This document shows, piece by piece, positions 9,626 to 18,159 of a DNA stretch of 64,000 nt. The notes under the pieces were generated by a model. It had not been told where the DNA came from and did no database searches. It worked only from the letters and a program-made list of their open reading frames with translations. The first letter of the stretch is position 1, and each line of letters begins with the position of its first letter. Source of the DNA: Lewinellaceae bacterium (GTDB lineage: Bacteria > Bacteroidota > Bacteroidia > Chitinophagales > Saprospiraceae); the NCBI GenBank assembly GCA_020636405.1, contig JACJXW010000011.1, forward strand, positions 62,001 through 126,000. Direction: 5' to 3'. The translations under genes were made by a program, and so were the position numbers.

Positions 9626-10798
9626 TCATTTTGCCGGGTCAAGTTTTAATCGGACTTCCACTTCTTTTTCGCCCCTGAGGAGACGGACAGTGACCACGTC
9701 GCCCGGTTCATAATTTTCCAGAGCGAGTATAAGGTCGCTGTTGTCCTGGATCTCGTTATTGCCCAATCCGACGATGATATCGCCCAGTTGGATATAGCCG
9801 TAGCGGTCGCGGGTAGTTGGGCGGATGCCTGCTCTTTCCGCGGCGCTGCCTGGCCCGACGTTCATAACGAGGGCGCCTTTCAGCCCCAGGCGGTTGACGA
9901 CCTGCGGGCGGGCCAGGTCAATGCCCAGGCTTGGGCGCCGCAGTTCTCCGTATTCGATCAGTTCCGGGACGATCCAGCTCACCGCATCGACCGGAATGGA
10001 AAAACCGATACCAGCTGAGGCACCGGACGGGCTGTAGATAGCGGTATTGACCCCAATGAGCCGGCCCGAAGAGTCGAGCAGCGGCCCTCCCGAATTACCG
10101 GGGTTGATGGCAGCGTCGGTCTGGATCACGTCCCTTATGGGAATACCCGCCACCGATTGTATTTCGCGGCCCAGTGCGCTGACGATGCCGGTGGTAAGGG
10201 TTTGGTCCAGTCCGAATGGGTTGCCAATAGCAAAAACGGACTGGCCGACGCGTAGTTCCTCAGAACTGCCGATGGGTATAGGGTAAAGGGCCTCCCGGGG
10301 CGCCTCGATGCGCAGCACTGCGAGGTCTTTTTCCGGAGCCTGGCCTACCAGTTTTGCCGGCCAGGTAGAACGGTCGGCCAGTGTTACGGTGGCCCGGTCG
10401 GCTCCCTGAATGACGTGGAAATTGGTGACGATATGGCCGCCCAGGTCCCAGACAAACCCGGAGCCGGTGCCCCTTGGGATCTCCGACACGTCGCGCGTGA
10501 AATAATCCAGCCGGACATTGGATGTGGTGATGAAGCAAACGGAGGGCGCGGCGTCTTCAAAGAGTTTGATGTTGGCGCGTTCCTGGGGCGTCAGGCCGCT
10601 GCCCGGGCTGGCCTCCCTGCTCCCTGGCAAGCGGGCGTTGCGGGGTTGCACACTTTCTTCTCCGGCGACAGTGCTGTCCGCTTCGGTGGCGGGCTTTTCC
10701 CGGTGGGGCCAGGTATCGGTACTTTTCCAGGCGACACCGGCGAGGAAGCCTGAAATCAGCAGGGCCAGCCACAGGATAAATCGGAATCGGTTAAGCAT
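9626..10798 (-). CDS. HtrA/Deg-type periplasmic serine protease with one PDZ domain
   Basis: 390 residues. An N-terminal membrane anchor or uncleaved signal (residues 7-24) is followed by a low-complexity linker, a trypsin-like domain (about 75-275) and one PDZ domain (about 285-385). The catalytic triad is visible: His128 in TNFHVIQG, Asp158 in EKDLAVL and Ser236 in NPGNSGGPL. Proteins of this family degrade or refold damaged envelope proteins. With a single PDZ and an N-terminal anchor it resembles DegS/HtrA of the two-component-stress type more than two-PDZ DegP. It is transcribed divergently from the GPH transporter. The start ATG is the one that gives the hydrophobic N-terminus. Confidence 0.92.
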   Translation of the reverse strand: MLNRFRFILWLALLISGFLAGVAWKSTDTWPHREKPATEADSTVAGEESVQPRNARLPGSREASPGSGLTPQERANIKLFEDAAPSVCFITTSNVRLDYFTRDVSEIPRGTGSGFVWDLGGHIVTNFHVIQGADRATVTLADRSTWPAKLVGQAPEKDLAVLRIEAPREALYPIPIGSSEELRVGQSVFAIGNPFGLDQTLTTGIVSALGREIQSVAGIPIRDVIQTDAAINPGNSGGPLLDSSGRLIGVNTAIYSPSGASAGIGFSIPVDAVSWIVPELIEYGELRRPSLGIDLARPQVVNRLGLKGALVMNVGPGSAAERAGIRPTTRDRYGYIQLGDIIVGLGNNEIQDNSDLILALENYEPGDVVTVRLLRGEKEVEVRLKLDPAK

Positions 10799-10919
10799 GG
10801 TTGTACATTTTTAATATGGTAACAAACAAAGGTTAAAGATGTGGGAGGAATCAGAAAAAAAACATTCCCTGAGCCAGGTTCGTTGAATGTATCCTCTATT
10901 ATAATGAGCGGAAAAGAGG

Positions 10920-10949
10920 TTGGCTCGGTTAGGCAATGTATTATCTTTG
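10920..10949 (+). promoter_or_regulatory. Bacteroidota-type promoter for the GPH transporter
   Basis: TTGG at 10920-10923 and TATCTTTG at 10942-10949 are 18 bases apart, matching -33 TTG and -7 TAnnTTTG. The transporter start codon lies 40 bases downstream. Confidence 0.6.
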
Positions 10950-10988
10950 TGGGCCTTTGTGCGTTCTTAATTATAGAAAAGATCTTCA

Positions 10989-12323
10989 ATGCCGGAACAG
11001 CCATTATCGGTTTGGCGACAGCTTGGTTATGCCTTCGGGATGTTGGGCTGGTCCATCATGATCAACATCATAGCAGTGATGCTGATCTATTTTTACATCC
11101 CCCCCAACAACTCGGGGATGGAGCAATTGATCCCTCAGGCCACCGTATTTGGAATTTTTACCCTTCTTTCGCTGATCGCCGCCAGCGGCCGGCTGTTCGA
11201 TGCCGTCACCGACCCTTTGATCGCGTATTGGAGCGACCGTTTTCATCACCCCCGCGGGCGGAGGATCCCCTTTATGAGGGCGGCCATTCTGCCCTCCGTA
11301 TTGTTCGGGATACTGGTTTTCCTTCCCCTGGAGTATCAGGAGAGCTACAGCAACGTTTGGTGGCTGGCTGCCATACAGGCCGGGTTTTACCTCTCGCTGA
11401 CGGTATACATCATTCCCTACAATGCCTTGTTGCCGGAGTTGGCTCCGGGCCCTGCGGCCAAGGTGCGCCTGTCCACCTGGCTGTCCCTGGCCTTTGTACT
11501 GGGGATTATCCTCTCCTCTCAAACACCGGCCATGGCCGACCTGATCCAGGAGTGGGGCCATGTCGCCAACCGCCATGTGGCCTTTCAGCTGGCTATCGGC
11601 AGCCTGTACATTTTGGGCGGTATCTTTATGCTCATCCCCCTGTTCAGTATCGATGAGCAGCGCGATTGCTACGGGCAGCCGGCGACCATCCCGCTGAGGG
11701 AAGCGTTCCGGCATATTCTTACCCACCGGAATTTCCTGGTTTTCATCGTGGCGGATTTTTCTTATTTCGTTTCCATCACGATCATCAGCAGTGGCATGTT
11801 GTACTTTGTCAAAGTGTTGTTGTTCCTGAAGGAAGGGATCGGAGGGGCGGTAATGGGCGTAATGGTGCTCTTTTCCCTGTTGTTTTACCCCCTGGTCGTC
11901 CGCCTGGCCAACCGGGTGGAAAAGCGCAAACTGGTGATATGGTCTCTGTTGAGCCTGGGAGTAGTTATGCTCGGGATTTTCTTTCTGGGGAAAATACCGC
12001 TACCGCCGCGCGTTCAGATCTTCGGCTTTGCCCTGCTCGTTGCCGTCCCCACTGCATTCCTGGGTATTTTACCCTATGCCCTTATCGCCGAAATTGCCGA
12101 ACAAGACGGCAACCACACCGGCCAGCAGAAGGAGGCGATGTTCTTTGCGGTTCGGAACTTCTCCACCAAACTGGGGCAAACGGTTGGCATCATGGCGTTC
12201 GCCATCCTGACCTTGCTCGGAAAGGACCCTTTCGACGACCTGGGTATCCGGCTGGCCGCCGTCTTCGGAGGTGCCCTGTGCATCCTGGCCGGCCTGATCT
12301 TTACCCGGTTTGAGGAACCGTGA
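10989..12323 (+). CDS. GPH-family (MelB-like) sugar:cation symporter of the MFS superfamily
   Basis: 444 residues with about 12 predicted membrane segments. The N-terminal half carries the family signature: a Gly-rich first helix (GYAFGMLGW) and, after helix 2, the loop LFDAVTDPLIAYWSDR followed by GRRIPFM. These are characteristic of glycoside-pentoside-hexuronide:cation symporters, where the Asp residues bind the coupling cation. The substrate cannot be read from the sequence. The protein would sit in the inner membrane. A good promoter lies 40 bases upstream. The downstream spacer contains a hairpin and tandem repeats, and the next gene is convergent. Confidence 0.85.
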   Translation: MPEQPLSVWRQLGYAFGMLGWSIMINIIAVMLIYFYIPPNNSGMEQLIPQATVFGIFTLLSLIAASGRLFDAVTDPLIAYWSDRFHHPRGRRIPFMRAAILPSVLFGILVFLPLEYQESYSNVWWLAAIQAGFYLSLTVYIIPYNALLPELAPGPAAKVRLSTWLSLAFVLGIILSSQTPAMADLIQEWGHVANRHVAFQLAIGSLYILGGIFMLIPLFSIDEQRDCYGQPATIPLREAFRHILTHRNFLVFIVADFSYFVSITIISSGMLYFVKVLLFLKEGIGGAVMGVMVLFSLLFYPLVVRLANRVEKRKLVIWSLLSLGVVMLGIFFLGKIPLPPRVQIFGFALLVAVPTAFLGILPYALIAEIAEQDGNHTGQQKEAMFFAVRNFSTKLGQTVGIMAFAILTLLGKDPFDDLGIRLAAVFGGALCILAGLIFTRFEEP

Positions 12324-12411
12324 TTCGGCATTCCGGGATTCGGGGATCCGTGGAATCGGGAATCGGGATTCGTTAATGCGGACCCCGAACGTCAAACATC
12401 AAACCCCGGCT

Positions 12412-12505
12412 CCCCGCCTTTGCGAAAGCTTCGGACGACCGGAGACGAATAACGAATCCACGAATAACGAATCCACGAATAACGAATCCACGAATAACGA
12501 ATCCA
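12412..12505. repeat. Composite repeat: hairpin core plus 15-bp tandem tail, copy 1
   Basis: A core beginning CCCCGCCTTTGCGAAAGCTT and ending CGGAGACGAAT is followed by four perfect 15-bp units (CGAATAACGAATCCA) at 12446-12505. A closely similar core with a related tail occurs at 39283-39375. It lies between convergent genes. Confidence 0.8.
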
Positions 12506-12512
12506 CGCCCCC

Positions 12513-13790
12513 CTACGTCTTCCGCTTCTTCTTCTTAGCCGCGGGGAACAGCACATTGTTCAGGATGAGGCGATAGCCCGGCGAGTTGGGGTGCAGATTG
12601 AGGTCTGTCTCGGGGTCGTGGACGTAGTGGCGGTAATCTTCCGGGTCGTGGCCGCCGTAGAAGGTCCAGAACCCCTGTCCGTAGTTGTTGTGGATATAGC
12701 GGGCTTCTTTGACCGGTTTGTTTTCCCCCATGATGAGGACATTGGACCGGATGAATTCCTTCTGGAAAGCGGTAGTTTGCCCCATAAAGCCCTTAACGGT
12801 ACGGGTATGGTTTTGGGTCAGCATGGTGGGTACGGGGTCCCATTTAGCAGAAAATTCAAAGAGGGTGAAATAGTCCTGTTCCGGGTTTACATTGCGGCCC
12901 CGGCTGTGGTCGATGGTGGAATATTCGTACTCCAGGGGGTTGCGCGAGAGCTGGAAATTTTCAAAAGCGAAGGTTTGATTGAAATCCAGCTTTGACTGGG
13001 CGTTGGGGTCCATGGGGTCGCCGTCGTACATTTCGGCGCAGATGTCTATGCCTTCGGCGGCAAGGGCAATATCATAGGTATCGGTGGCCGAGCACATGGC
13101 GAACATAAAACCGCCGCCGATGACATATTCTTTGATCTTTTTCACCACAGCCAGCTTCAGTTCGGAGACCTTTTTGAAGCCATGGTAGCTGGCCAGCTCT
13201 TCCATTCGGCGCTGATTTTCACGGTACCAGGGCTGGTTGTGGTAGGAGCGGTAGAATCGGCCGTACTGCCCTGTAAAATCTTCGTGGTGGAGGTGCAGCC
13301 AGTCGTACTTGATGAGCTCATCCCGCAGCACTTCCGTATCGTAGATGGTTTCGTAGGGGATCTCGGCATAGGTAAGCACCAGGGTCACGGCATCATCCCA
13401 GGGTTGGATCTTTTCGCCTTTGGCGTTGACGTCGGGCGTGTAGACGGCAATCTTGGGGGGCTTTTCGAGTTTCATGGCCTCCATATTCACCTCCGGGTTG
13501 GAAATGTCCTGCAGGATCTTGTTGAACTGAGCGTCGGGGATGATCTCATAACTGACGCCCCGGGTGAGGCATTCCTTTTCAAACACGCGGTTATGCGGAA
13601 AGGCGAAGCTCCCTCCCCGGTAGTTGAGCAGCCACCAGGCTTCCGACCCACCCGCCAGTACCCAGTAGGTGATACCGTATGCTTTGAGGTGGTTTTTCTG
13701 GGACTCCGCATCCATGGGAACGAGAATGTAGGCGGCCTGCACCTGCTGAACCAGGAAGGCCAGGACGAGAATGGCTGCTATTTTTTTCAT
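12513..13790 (-). CDS. Conserved secreted Bacteroidota protein (often labelled asparagine synthetase B)
   Basis: 425 residues with a signal peptide (1-19, cut after VQAA). The body contains conserved stretches such as KNHLKAYGITYWVL, WLHLHHEDFTGQYG, GGGFMFAMCSATD and HDPEDYRHYVHDP. Homologues of this length are common in Bacteroidota and are often named asparagine synthetase B in databases. I see no N-terminal catalytic Cys of a class II amidotransferase and no PP-loop, so that name is not supported. The GGxFMFAMCSATDTYDIALAAEG segment suggests a class I amidotransferase-like or ThuA-like fold, which is a guess. It is probably periplasmic or exported. The C-terminus is basic (KKKKRKT). Confidence 0.75.
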   Translation of the reverse strand: MKKIAAILVLAFLVQQVQAAYILVPMDAESQKNHLKAYGITYWVLAGGSEAWWLLNYRGGSFAFPHNRVFEKECLTRGVSYEIIPDAQFNKILQDISNPEVNMEAMKLEKPPKIAVYTPDVNAKGEKIQPWDDAVTLVLTYAEIPYETIYDTEVLRDELIKYDWLHLHHEDFTGQYGRFYRSYHNQPWYRENQRRMEELASYHGFKKVSELKLAVVKKIKEYVIGGGFMFAMCSATDTYDIALAAEGIDICAEMYDGDPMDPNAQSKLDFNQTFAFENFQLSRNPLEYEYSTIDHSRGRNVNPEQDYFTLFEFSAKWDPVPTMLTQNHTRTVKGFMGQTTAFQKEFIRSNVLIMGENKPVKEARYIHNNYGQGFWTFYGGHDPEDYRHYVHDPETDLNLHPNSPGYRLILNNVLFPAAKKKKRKT

Positions 13791-13836
13791 TGGTGAATAC
13801 TTTACATTTTACACAAAGAGAGGCTCCGGAATTCTA

Positions 13837-13844
13837 TACCTTTG
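13837..13844 (+). promoter_or_regulatory. Possible -7 box in divergent promoter region
   Basis: TACCTTTG matches TAnnTTTG and faces the vWA gene (start 14027). A mirror-image box (TACCTTTG on the minus strand, 13969-13962) faces the gene at 12513-13790. Neither has a clear -33 box, so both are weak. Confidence 0.3.
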
Positions 13845-14026
13845 CCCATCATTTTAACGAAAAAACGAAAATTTGAGCGGGCTGTTGGCGTTTTTAACAT
13901 AATTGTAACACCGGAGGCTCCGGCCGCCGGCAAAAATCCTTTAATATTGCAGGGTTTGGCCCAAAGGTAAAAAACAAATAACACCTTGGGAAGTTATATT
14001 CCTGAGCGACAAATCTGACAACCTTC

Positions 14027-16126
14027 ATGGACAATATCACTTTTCAGTATCCTTCCTGGTATATTTTGCTATGTATTTTGCTGGGCCTGAGTTATGCGGC
14101 CTTCCTGTATTACCGCGATAAGAATTTTCGGGAGCAGTCTCCTGTGCTCAACTGGGCGCTGGGCGGCGTTCGCTTCCTGTCCGTTACAATGATTGCGTTG
14201 TTGTTGCTTTCGCCTCTGTTGAAACATATCGTCCGTGATGTGAAAAAGCCGGTGGTGGCCATCGCCCAGGATGTGTCGGAGTCGGTAGCCGAGGGTTGGA
14301 GCGAGGAGCAACGTAGGGCATACCAGGAATCCCTGGAGCAATTGGCCGGGCAACTGGAAGGCGATTACGAAGTCAGGCAGTACGCCTTCGGTAGCAGTGT
14401 CCGCGAAGAAACCAACTTCACCTTCGGGGATAAACTGAGCAACCTCTCCGATGCACTCTCTACCATTTATGACCTGTACAGCGACCAAAACCTGGGGGCC
14501 GTCATTCTGGCCAGCGATGGCATTTACAACGATGGCAGCAACCCCCTTTATATCTCTACCCAGCTTGGCGCTCCTGTTTTCACCATTGCCCTGGGCGATA
14601 CTACCCCTCAGCGTGACCTGGTCGCCAAGCGCGTCTTTCACAACCGCATTGCCTATCTGGGGGATAAGTTTAGCGTGCAGGTAGATATTGCCGCCGAAAA
14701 TGCCAGCGGCAGCACCAGCCAGCTCCGGGTTTATAAGGTTGAAGGGAGCCAGCTCCGCTTGTTGCAGCAAGCCCCCGTCAACATCAACAGCAATGATTTT
14801 TTCGAAACCCGCGAGCTTATCCTCGAGGCCAGCCCCGCCGGTGTACAGCGCTACCGGGTGGTGCTTAGCGAAGTGCCGGGTGAAGCCAGCACGGCCAACA
14901 ACACCAAGGATATTTTCGTAGATGTGCTCGATGCCCGTCAGAAGATACTGATCCTGGCCAATTCGCCCCATCCTGACATAACCGCCTTCCGGCAGGCCCT
15001 GTCCAGCAATAAGAACTATGAAATAACAGTGGCCTACATCGATGGCCTGAAAGAGAACGTGGCGGCCTTTGACTTTGTCCTGCTCCACCAACTGCCCAGC
15101 CGGGTGAATGACGCCGCCGGAGTGCTGAATGTGATCAGCCAGCGGAATATACCCCATATGTTCATCGTGGGTTCCCAATCCAATCTCGGCCGGCTCAACC
15201 AGCTGCAGTCCCTCACTGCACTCCGGGCAGGCGGGGACAATACCAATGAAGTACAGGCAAGGGTCGACAATACGTTCGGCTTTTTCAAGCTCAGCGAACG
15301 CCTTACCGATAACATCACTACTTTTCCTCCGCTGCTTGCGCCCTTTGGGGAATATTCCCTGCCGGGCAACGGCCAAGTGCTGCTCTTTCAGCGTATTGGA
15401 AAGGTCGACACCCGCTACCCGCTGTTGGTTCTGGGCCAGCAGGGACAGTCCAAGGTGGGAATACTCTTTGGCGAGGGGGCCTGGAAGTGGCGCCTGTTCG
15501 ACTATCTCCAAAACCAGAACCACGATATTTTCAATGAGTTGGTCACCAAAACGGTACAGTACCTCAGCCTGAAAGAGGATAAGCGCCGTTTCCGGGCCAG
15601 CTTGAGCAAAAATATCTTCAACGAGAACGAAAACATTTATATCGACGCCGAACTGTATAACGAAAGCTTCGAACTGATCAACGAGCCCGACGCCCGCCTG
15701 TCCATAACCGACAGTGAGGGCAAGGAATACAACTTTACCTTCAACCGCGTGGGAGATGCCTACCGCCTCAATGCCGGCATCCTACCTGTGGGCAACTACA
15801 CCCTTCAGGCCTCTACCAACTACAATGGCGAGAACCTCACCTATACCGGGCAGTTCAGTGTGCAGCCCATTCAGCTGGAATCTTACGAAACCACTGCCGA
15901 CCACGGGTTGTTGCGCCTGCTCAGTGAGAAGTACGGCGGCCAGCTGGTTTACCCCGGCGAGATGGCTTCGGTTGCAGAAATGATCCGTCAGCGGGAAACC
16001 GTAAAGCCGGTCATTTACGAGACCGCCCGCACCCAACCCGTCATCAACCTCAAGTGGCTCTTCTTTGCCCTCCTTACCCTGCTCACGGTCGAGTGGTTCT
16101 TCCGAAGATATTTTGGGGGGTATTAA
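14027..16126 (+). CDS. Membrane-anchored vWA-domain protein
   Basis: 699 residues. Two N-terminal membrane segments (about 9-27 and 44-64) are followed by a vWA-like domain starting near residue 85. Its metal site is visible as DVSES (DxSxS MIDAS), with a later SDGIYNDGSNP loop. A long periplasmic region of beta-rich domains follows, then a C-terminal membrane helix (about 672-692). The architecture matches a widespread Bacteroidota family of large vWA membrane proteins related in layout to BatA/BatB. The function is unknown but is probably protein-protein interaction at the inner membrane. The neighbours do not form an aerotolerance (bat) operon here. Confidence 0.8.
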   Translation: MDNITFQYPSWYILLCILLGLSYAAFLYYRDKNFREQSPVLNWALGGVRFLSVTMIALLLLSPLLKHIVRDVKKPVVAIAQDVSESVAEGWSEEQRRAYQESLEQLAGQLEGDYEVRQYAFGSSVREETNFTFGDKLSNLSDALSTIYDLYSDQNLGAVILASDGIYNDGSNPLYISTQLGAPVFTIALGDTTPQRDLVAKRVFHNRIAYLGDKFSVQVDIAAENASGSTSQLRVYKVEGSQLRLLQQAPVNINSNDFFETRELILEASPAGVQRYRVVLSEVPGEASTANNTKDIFVDVLDARQKILILANSPHPDITAFRQALSSNKNYEITVAYIDGLKENVAAFDFVLLHQLPSRVNDAAGVLNVISQRNIPHMFIVGSQSNLGRLNQLQSLTALRAGGDNTNEVQARVDNTFGFFKLSERLTDNITTFPPLLAPFGEYSLPGNGQVLLFQRIGKVDTRYPLLVLGQQGQSKVGILFGEGAWKWRLFDYLQNQNHDIFNELVTKTVQYLSLKEDKRRFRASLSKNIFNENENIYIDAELYNESFELINEPDARLSITDSEGKEYNFTFNRVGDAYRLNAGILPVGNYTLQASTNYNGENLTYTGQFSVQPIQLESYETTADHGLLRLLSEKYGGQLVYPGEMASVAEMIRQRETVKPVIYETARTQPVINLKWLFFALLTLLTVEWFFRRYFGGY

Positions 16127-16754
16127 GAATATTTTTTTAATAAAAATCGATCTTTTTGAGGTTTAAGTTTTTGTTTAACAGAGGGTTGTGGTTTTTCATC
16201 CGATGATTTTCTTCGATAAATGCCCATTTTTGTCCTGGTAATTCCTGTAACATTATTTCATTTTTGTATTGTGTAGATGTGGAGCGCGGATGCTTTTGGA
16301 CAGGAACCTGACTTTTGGGAAACTTTGCCGGAAGCGAAGCCCAAAATAGGGTAAATTGAAAAACATACACGGTAATGGATAGGGGAGGGGCTTGTTTTTC
16401 GGCAGGAACCGCCCGATACAGGAAGTGTTAAAATTTATTAATAGCCCAACGCAGGTTGGCTTTATTACGTCATTATAGTTAAATTGAATAGGCCAATCAC
16501 AACCATTACAAGGATATTCAATTAGACGACGCGCAAGTATAGAGTGGGGGCTTTTCAAATACGGCTTCATCTACGGAGGCCCCAAACTTGAAAAATTCTC
16601 ACAAGGGCTTTAGGGTATAGTAAAGCAGCGCTGGCATAAGGTTTTGTCAGGGCGAGCCACTGCTATTCATATCTCCTTTTTGGGGCTGCTGTCCGGAAAA
16701 GGGCCTGGAAAGCTATTGTCTGAACCAACCATATTTTACCTAAAATTCTGGACT
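16127..16754. other. AT-rich intergenic region, no gene seen
   Basis: 628 bases without convincing coding sequence. It contains a bulged hairpin (AGCCCAAC/GTTGGCT, 16443-16461) and an inverted repeat AATTGAATA/TATTCAATT (16482-16490/16515-16523). A T-rich run directly after the vWA stop (16131-16140) may help termination. Small open frames on the minus strand look random in composition. Confidence 0.45.
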
Positions 16755-17327
16755 ATGAAAAATTTAATGCTGATCCCATTACTCGTTCTCATTCTGGCAC
16801 AGGTTGCGGATGCTCAGAACCGGCGTGCTCCCCAAAAATATGTCGACATCAATGCAGGTATTGGCATACTGCCCACTTTCGTCAAAGATGCCGGTAAAGT
16901 AAACGCTCCGCCGATGAGCCTGACGGCCGACTTCAAGCTAGCCGAACATTTCAGCCTGGGCGCTTTTGCCGGCTATTCTGTAACGGAGACCGGGCTTCGG
17001 TTGTTGCGAGACGGAGGAACGGCGAAATGGCGGAATCGGTTCTCGGTCGTCGGAGTGCGGCTGGCCGCCCAGAGCCGCCCACTGGGCCCCTGGAACATTT
17101 ACGGAGGAATGTCCGTGGCTTATTCCCATTCCAATATTGACATGATGGAAGGGCAGATCCAAAAAGTGAAGGAAGAGAAAGGCATAAAGGAAAGTTCCGG
17201 CAAAATATTGATGGGCGGGTTCATCGGAGGGCGGCACAGCCTGACTCCCCGCCTCGGCCTGTTCGGTGAACTGGGCTTTGGCATCTCTCTGGCTACCGCC
17301 GGCCTCAGCGTTCGGCTCTGCCGGTAA
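16755..17327 (+). CDS. Outer-membrane beta-barrel-like protein
   Basis: 190 residues from the ATG at 16755, chosen because it gives a clear signal peptide (about 1-20, cut after ADA) that an upstream in-frame start would bury. The mature part has alternating hydrophobic and aromatic strands (YVDINAGIGILPTF, FSLGAFAGYSV, WNIYGGMSVAYSH, FGELGFGISLA), typical of small OmpA/OmpW-like barrels of Bacteroidota. No C-terminal peptidoglycan-binding domain is present. The role is unknown. A bidirectional terminator follows. Confidence 0.75.
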   Translation: MKNLMLIPLLVLILAQVADAQNRRAPQKYVDINAGIGILPTFVKDAGKVNAPPMSLTADFKLAEHFSLGAFAGYSVTETGLRLLRDGGTAKWRNRFSVVGVRLAAQSRPLGPWNIYGGMSVAYSHSNIDMMEGQIQKVKEEKGIKESSGKILMGGFIGGRHSLTPRLGLFGELGFGISLATAGLSVRLCR

Positions 17328-17353
17328 AGCCGCCGGCCTGGTATGCCGCAAAT

Positions 17354-17392
17354 AAAAAAGCGCAGGTTCCGTTGTGAAACCCGCGCTTTTTT
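17354..17392. terminator. Bidirectional intrinsic terminator
   Basis: AAAAAAGCGC (17354-17363) pairs with GCGCTTTTTT (17383-17392), and inside it GGTT pairs with AACC. It lies between the convergent genes ending at 17327 (+) and 17410 (-), with a T-run in both directions. Confidence 0.9.
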
Positions 17393-17409
17393 AACTCTTT
17401 CAGCACCCG

Positions 17410-17835
17410 CTACCACGACATATCATCGTCGCTGCCGACATCGAACTTTTGCTTGGAGGGCGATTCCATGGCCTCGGGTTCGTCATCATCTTCGGCATCA
17501 TCGAATTCGCCATCTTCCTCATCGCGGCGGGCCTCGAATTCTTCGTGACGACGCGTGTATTCGTCGTAATCATAATTAGGCATCAGGTTTTCCTTGACGT
17601 GGTTGATCGCGTCTTCAAGGCTGTCGAGGAAACGATTGAAATCTTCTTTGTAGAGAAAGATCTTGTGACGCTCGTACCCATCCCCGTTGAATTTCTTGGT
17701 ACTTTCAGTGAGCGTCAGGTAAAAATCCTCCCCTTTGGTTTTCCGCACATCAAAGAAGTATGTCCTTCTCTTGCCAGCACGCACCTTCTTGGAGTACACA
17801 CTCTCGAATCTTCTTTGGTTTCTCTCGTTATCCAC
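17410..17835 (-). CDS. PUR-family (DUF3276) nucleic-acid-binding protein
   Basis: 141 residues. The N-terminal 80 residues match the PUR-alpha-like family common in Bacteroidota: VYSKKVRAGKRRTYFFDVR, then DFYLTLTESTKK and KIFLYKEDFNRFLDSLEDA. The C-terminal 50 residues are very acidic (DEEDGEFDDAEDDDEPEA). By family it binds single-stranded DNA or RNA; its cellular role is not settled. Upstream, within 115 bases of the start codon, is a large nested inverted repeat (17837-17948) that would form a hairpin in its leader and could be regulatory. Confidence 0.9.
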   Translation of the reverse strand: MDNERNQRRFESVYSKKVRAGKRRTYFFDVRKTKGEDFYLTLTESTKKFNGDGYERHKIFLYKEDFNRFLDSLEDAINHVKENLMPNYDYDEYTRRHEEFEARRDEEDGEFDDAEDDDEPEAMESPSKQKFDVGSDDDMSW

Positions 17836-17836
17836 T

Positions 17837-17948
17837 TTGATTGAGTTTAGTTAACAATATTATACCGATCACGAGGTGGTTTCAGAAGGAACGTGAAACC
17901 ACCTCGTGATGAGCATAGCCCCAGGAAAAACTGCACTGACTCAATCAA
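17837..17948. repeat. Nested inverted repeat upstream of the PUR-family gene
   Basis: The inner arms 17868-17884 and 17894-17910 are a perfect 17-bp stem with a 9-nt loop. The outer arms TTGATTGAGT (17837-17846) and ACTCAATCAA (17939-17948) pair perfectly over 10 bp. No T-run follows on either side, so it is not a typical terminator. The outer left arm ends two bases before the PUR start codon and would overlap its ribosome-loading region. Confidence 0.8.
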
Positions 17949-18159
17949 GAATTTTCCCTGCTGACAGTTACTCCCTTACAAAAGTAAATATTTGTGGAAA
18001 ATTTCAAAAAAAATGGTTGGCAAACTGTGGAATGGCAGGAGAATAGAGGATCAGGGGCAGAAGGGGGCCGGCCATCGGGCAGGTGTCCCGGGCAGCGCCG
18101 CTACTCAAAGAGGCGCCCCTAAATCAAAAATCGCAAATCAAAGATCCCCCCTCTCTCTT
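17949..18159. other. Spacer between ABC exporter and PUR-family gene
   Basis: No gene is seen. There is a GC-rich stretch (18065-18120) with partial self-complementarity around GGCGCC, downstream of the ABC exporter stop on the minus strand. It may take part in termination, but no clean stem and T-run is present. Confidence 0.35.

Noticed and set aside
12513..13790. Asparagine synthetase B by database habit
   Set aside because: It has no N-terminal catalytic Cys and no synthetase PP-loop, and it has a signal peptide.
16137..16570. Small minus-strand genes in the 16.1-16.6 kb spacer
   Set aside because: The composition looks random and there is no signal or similarity.
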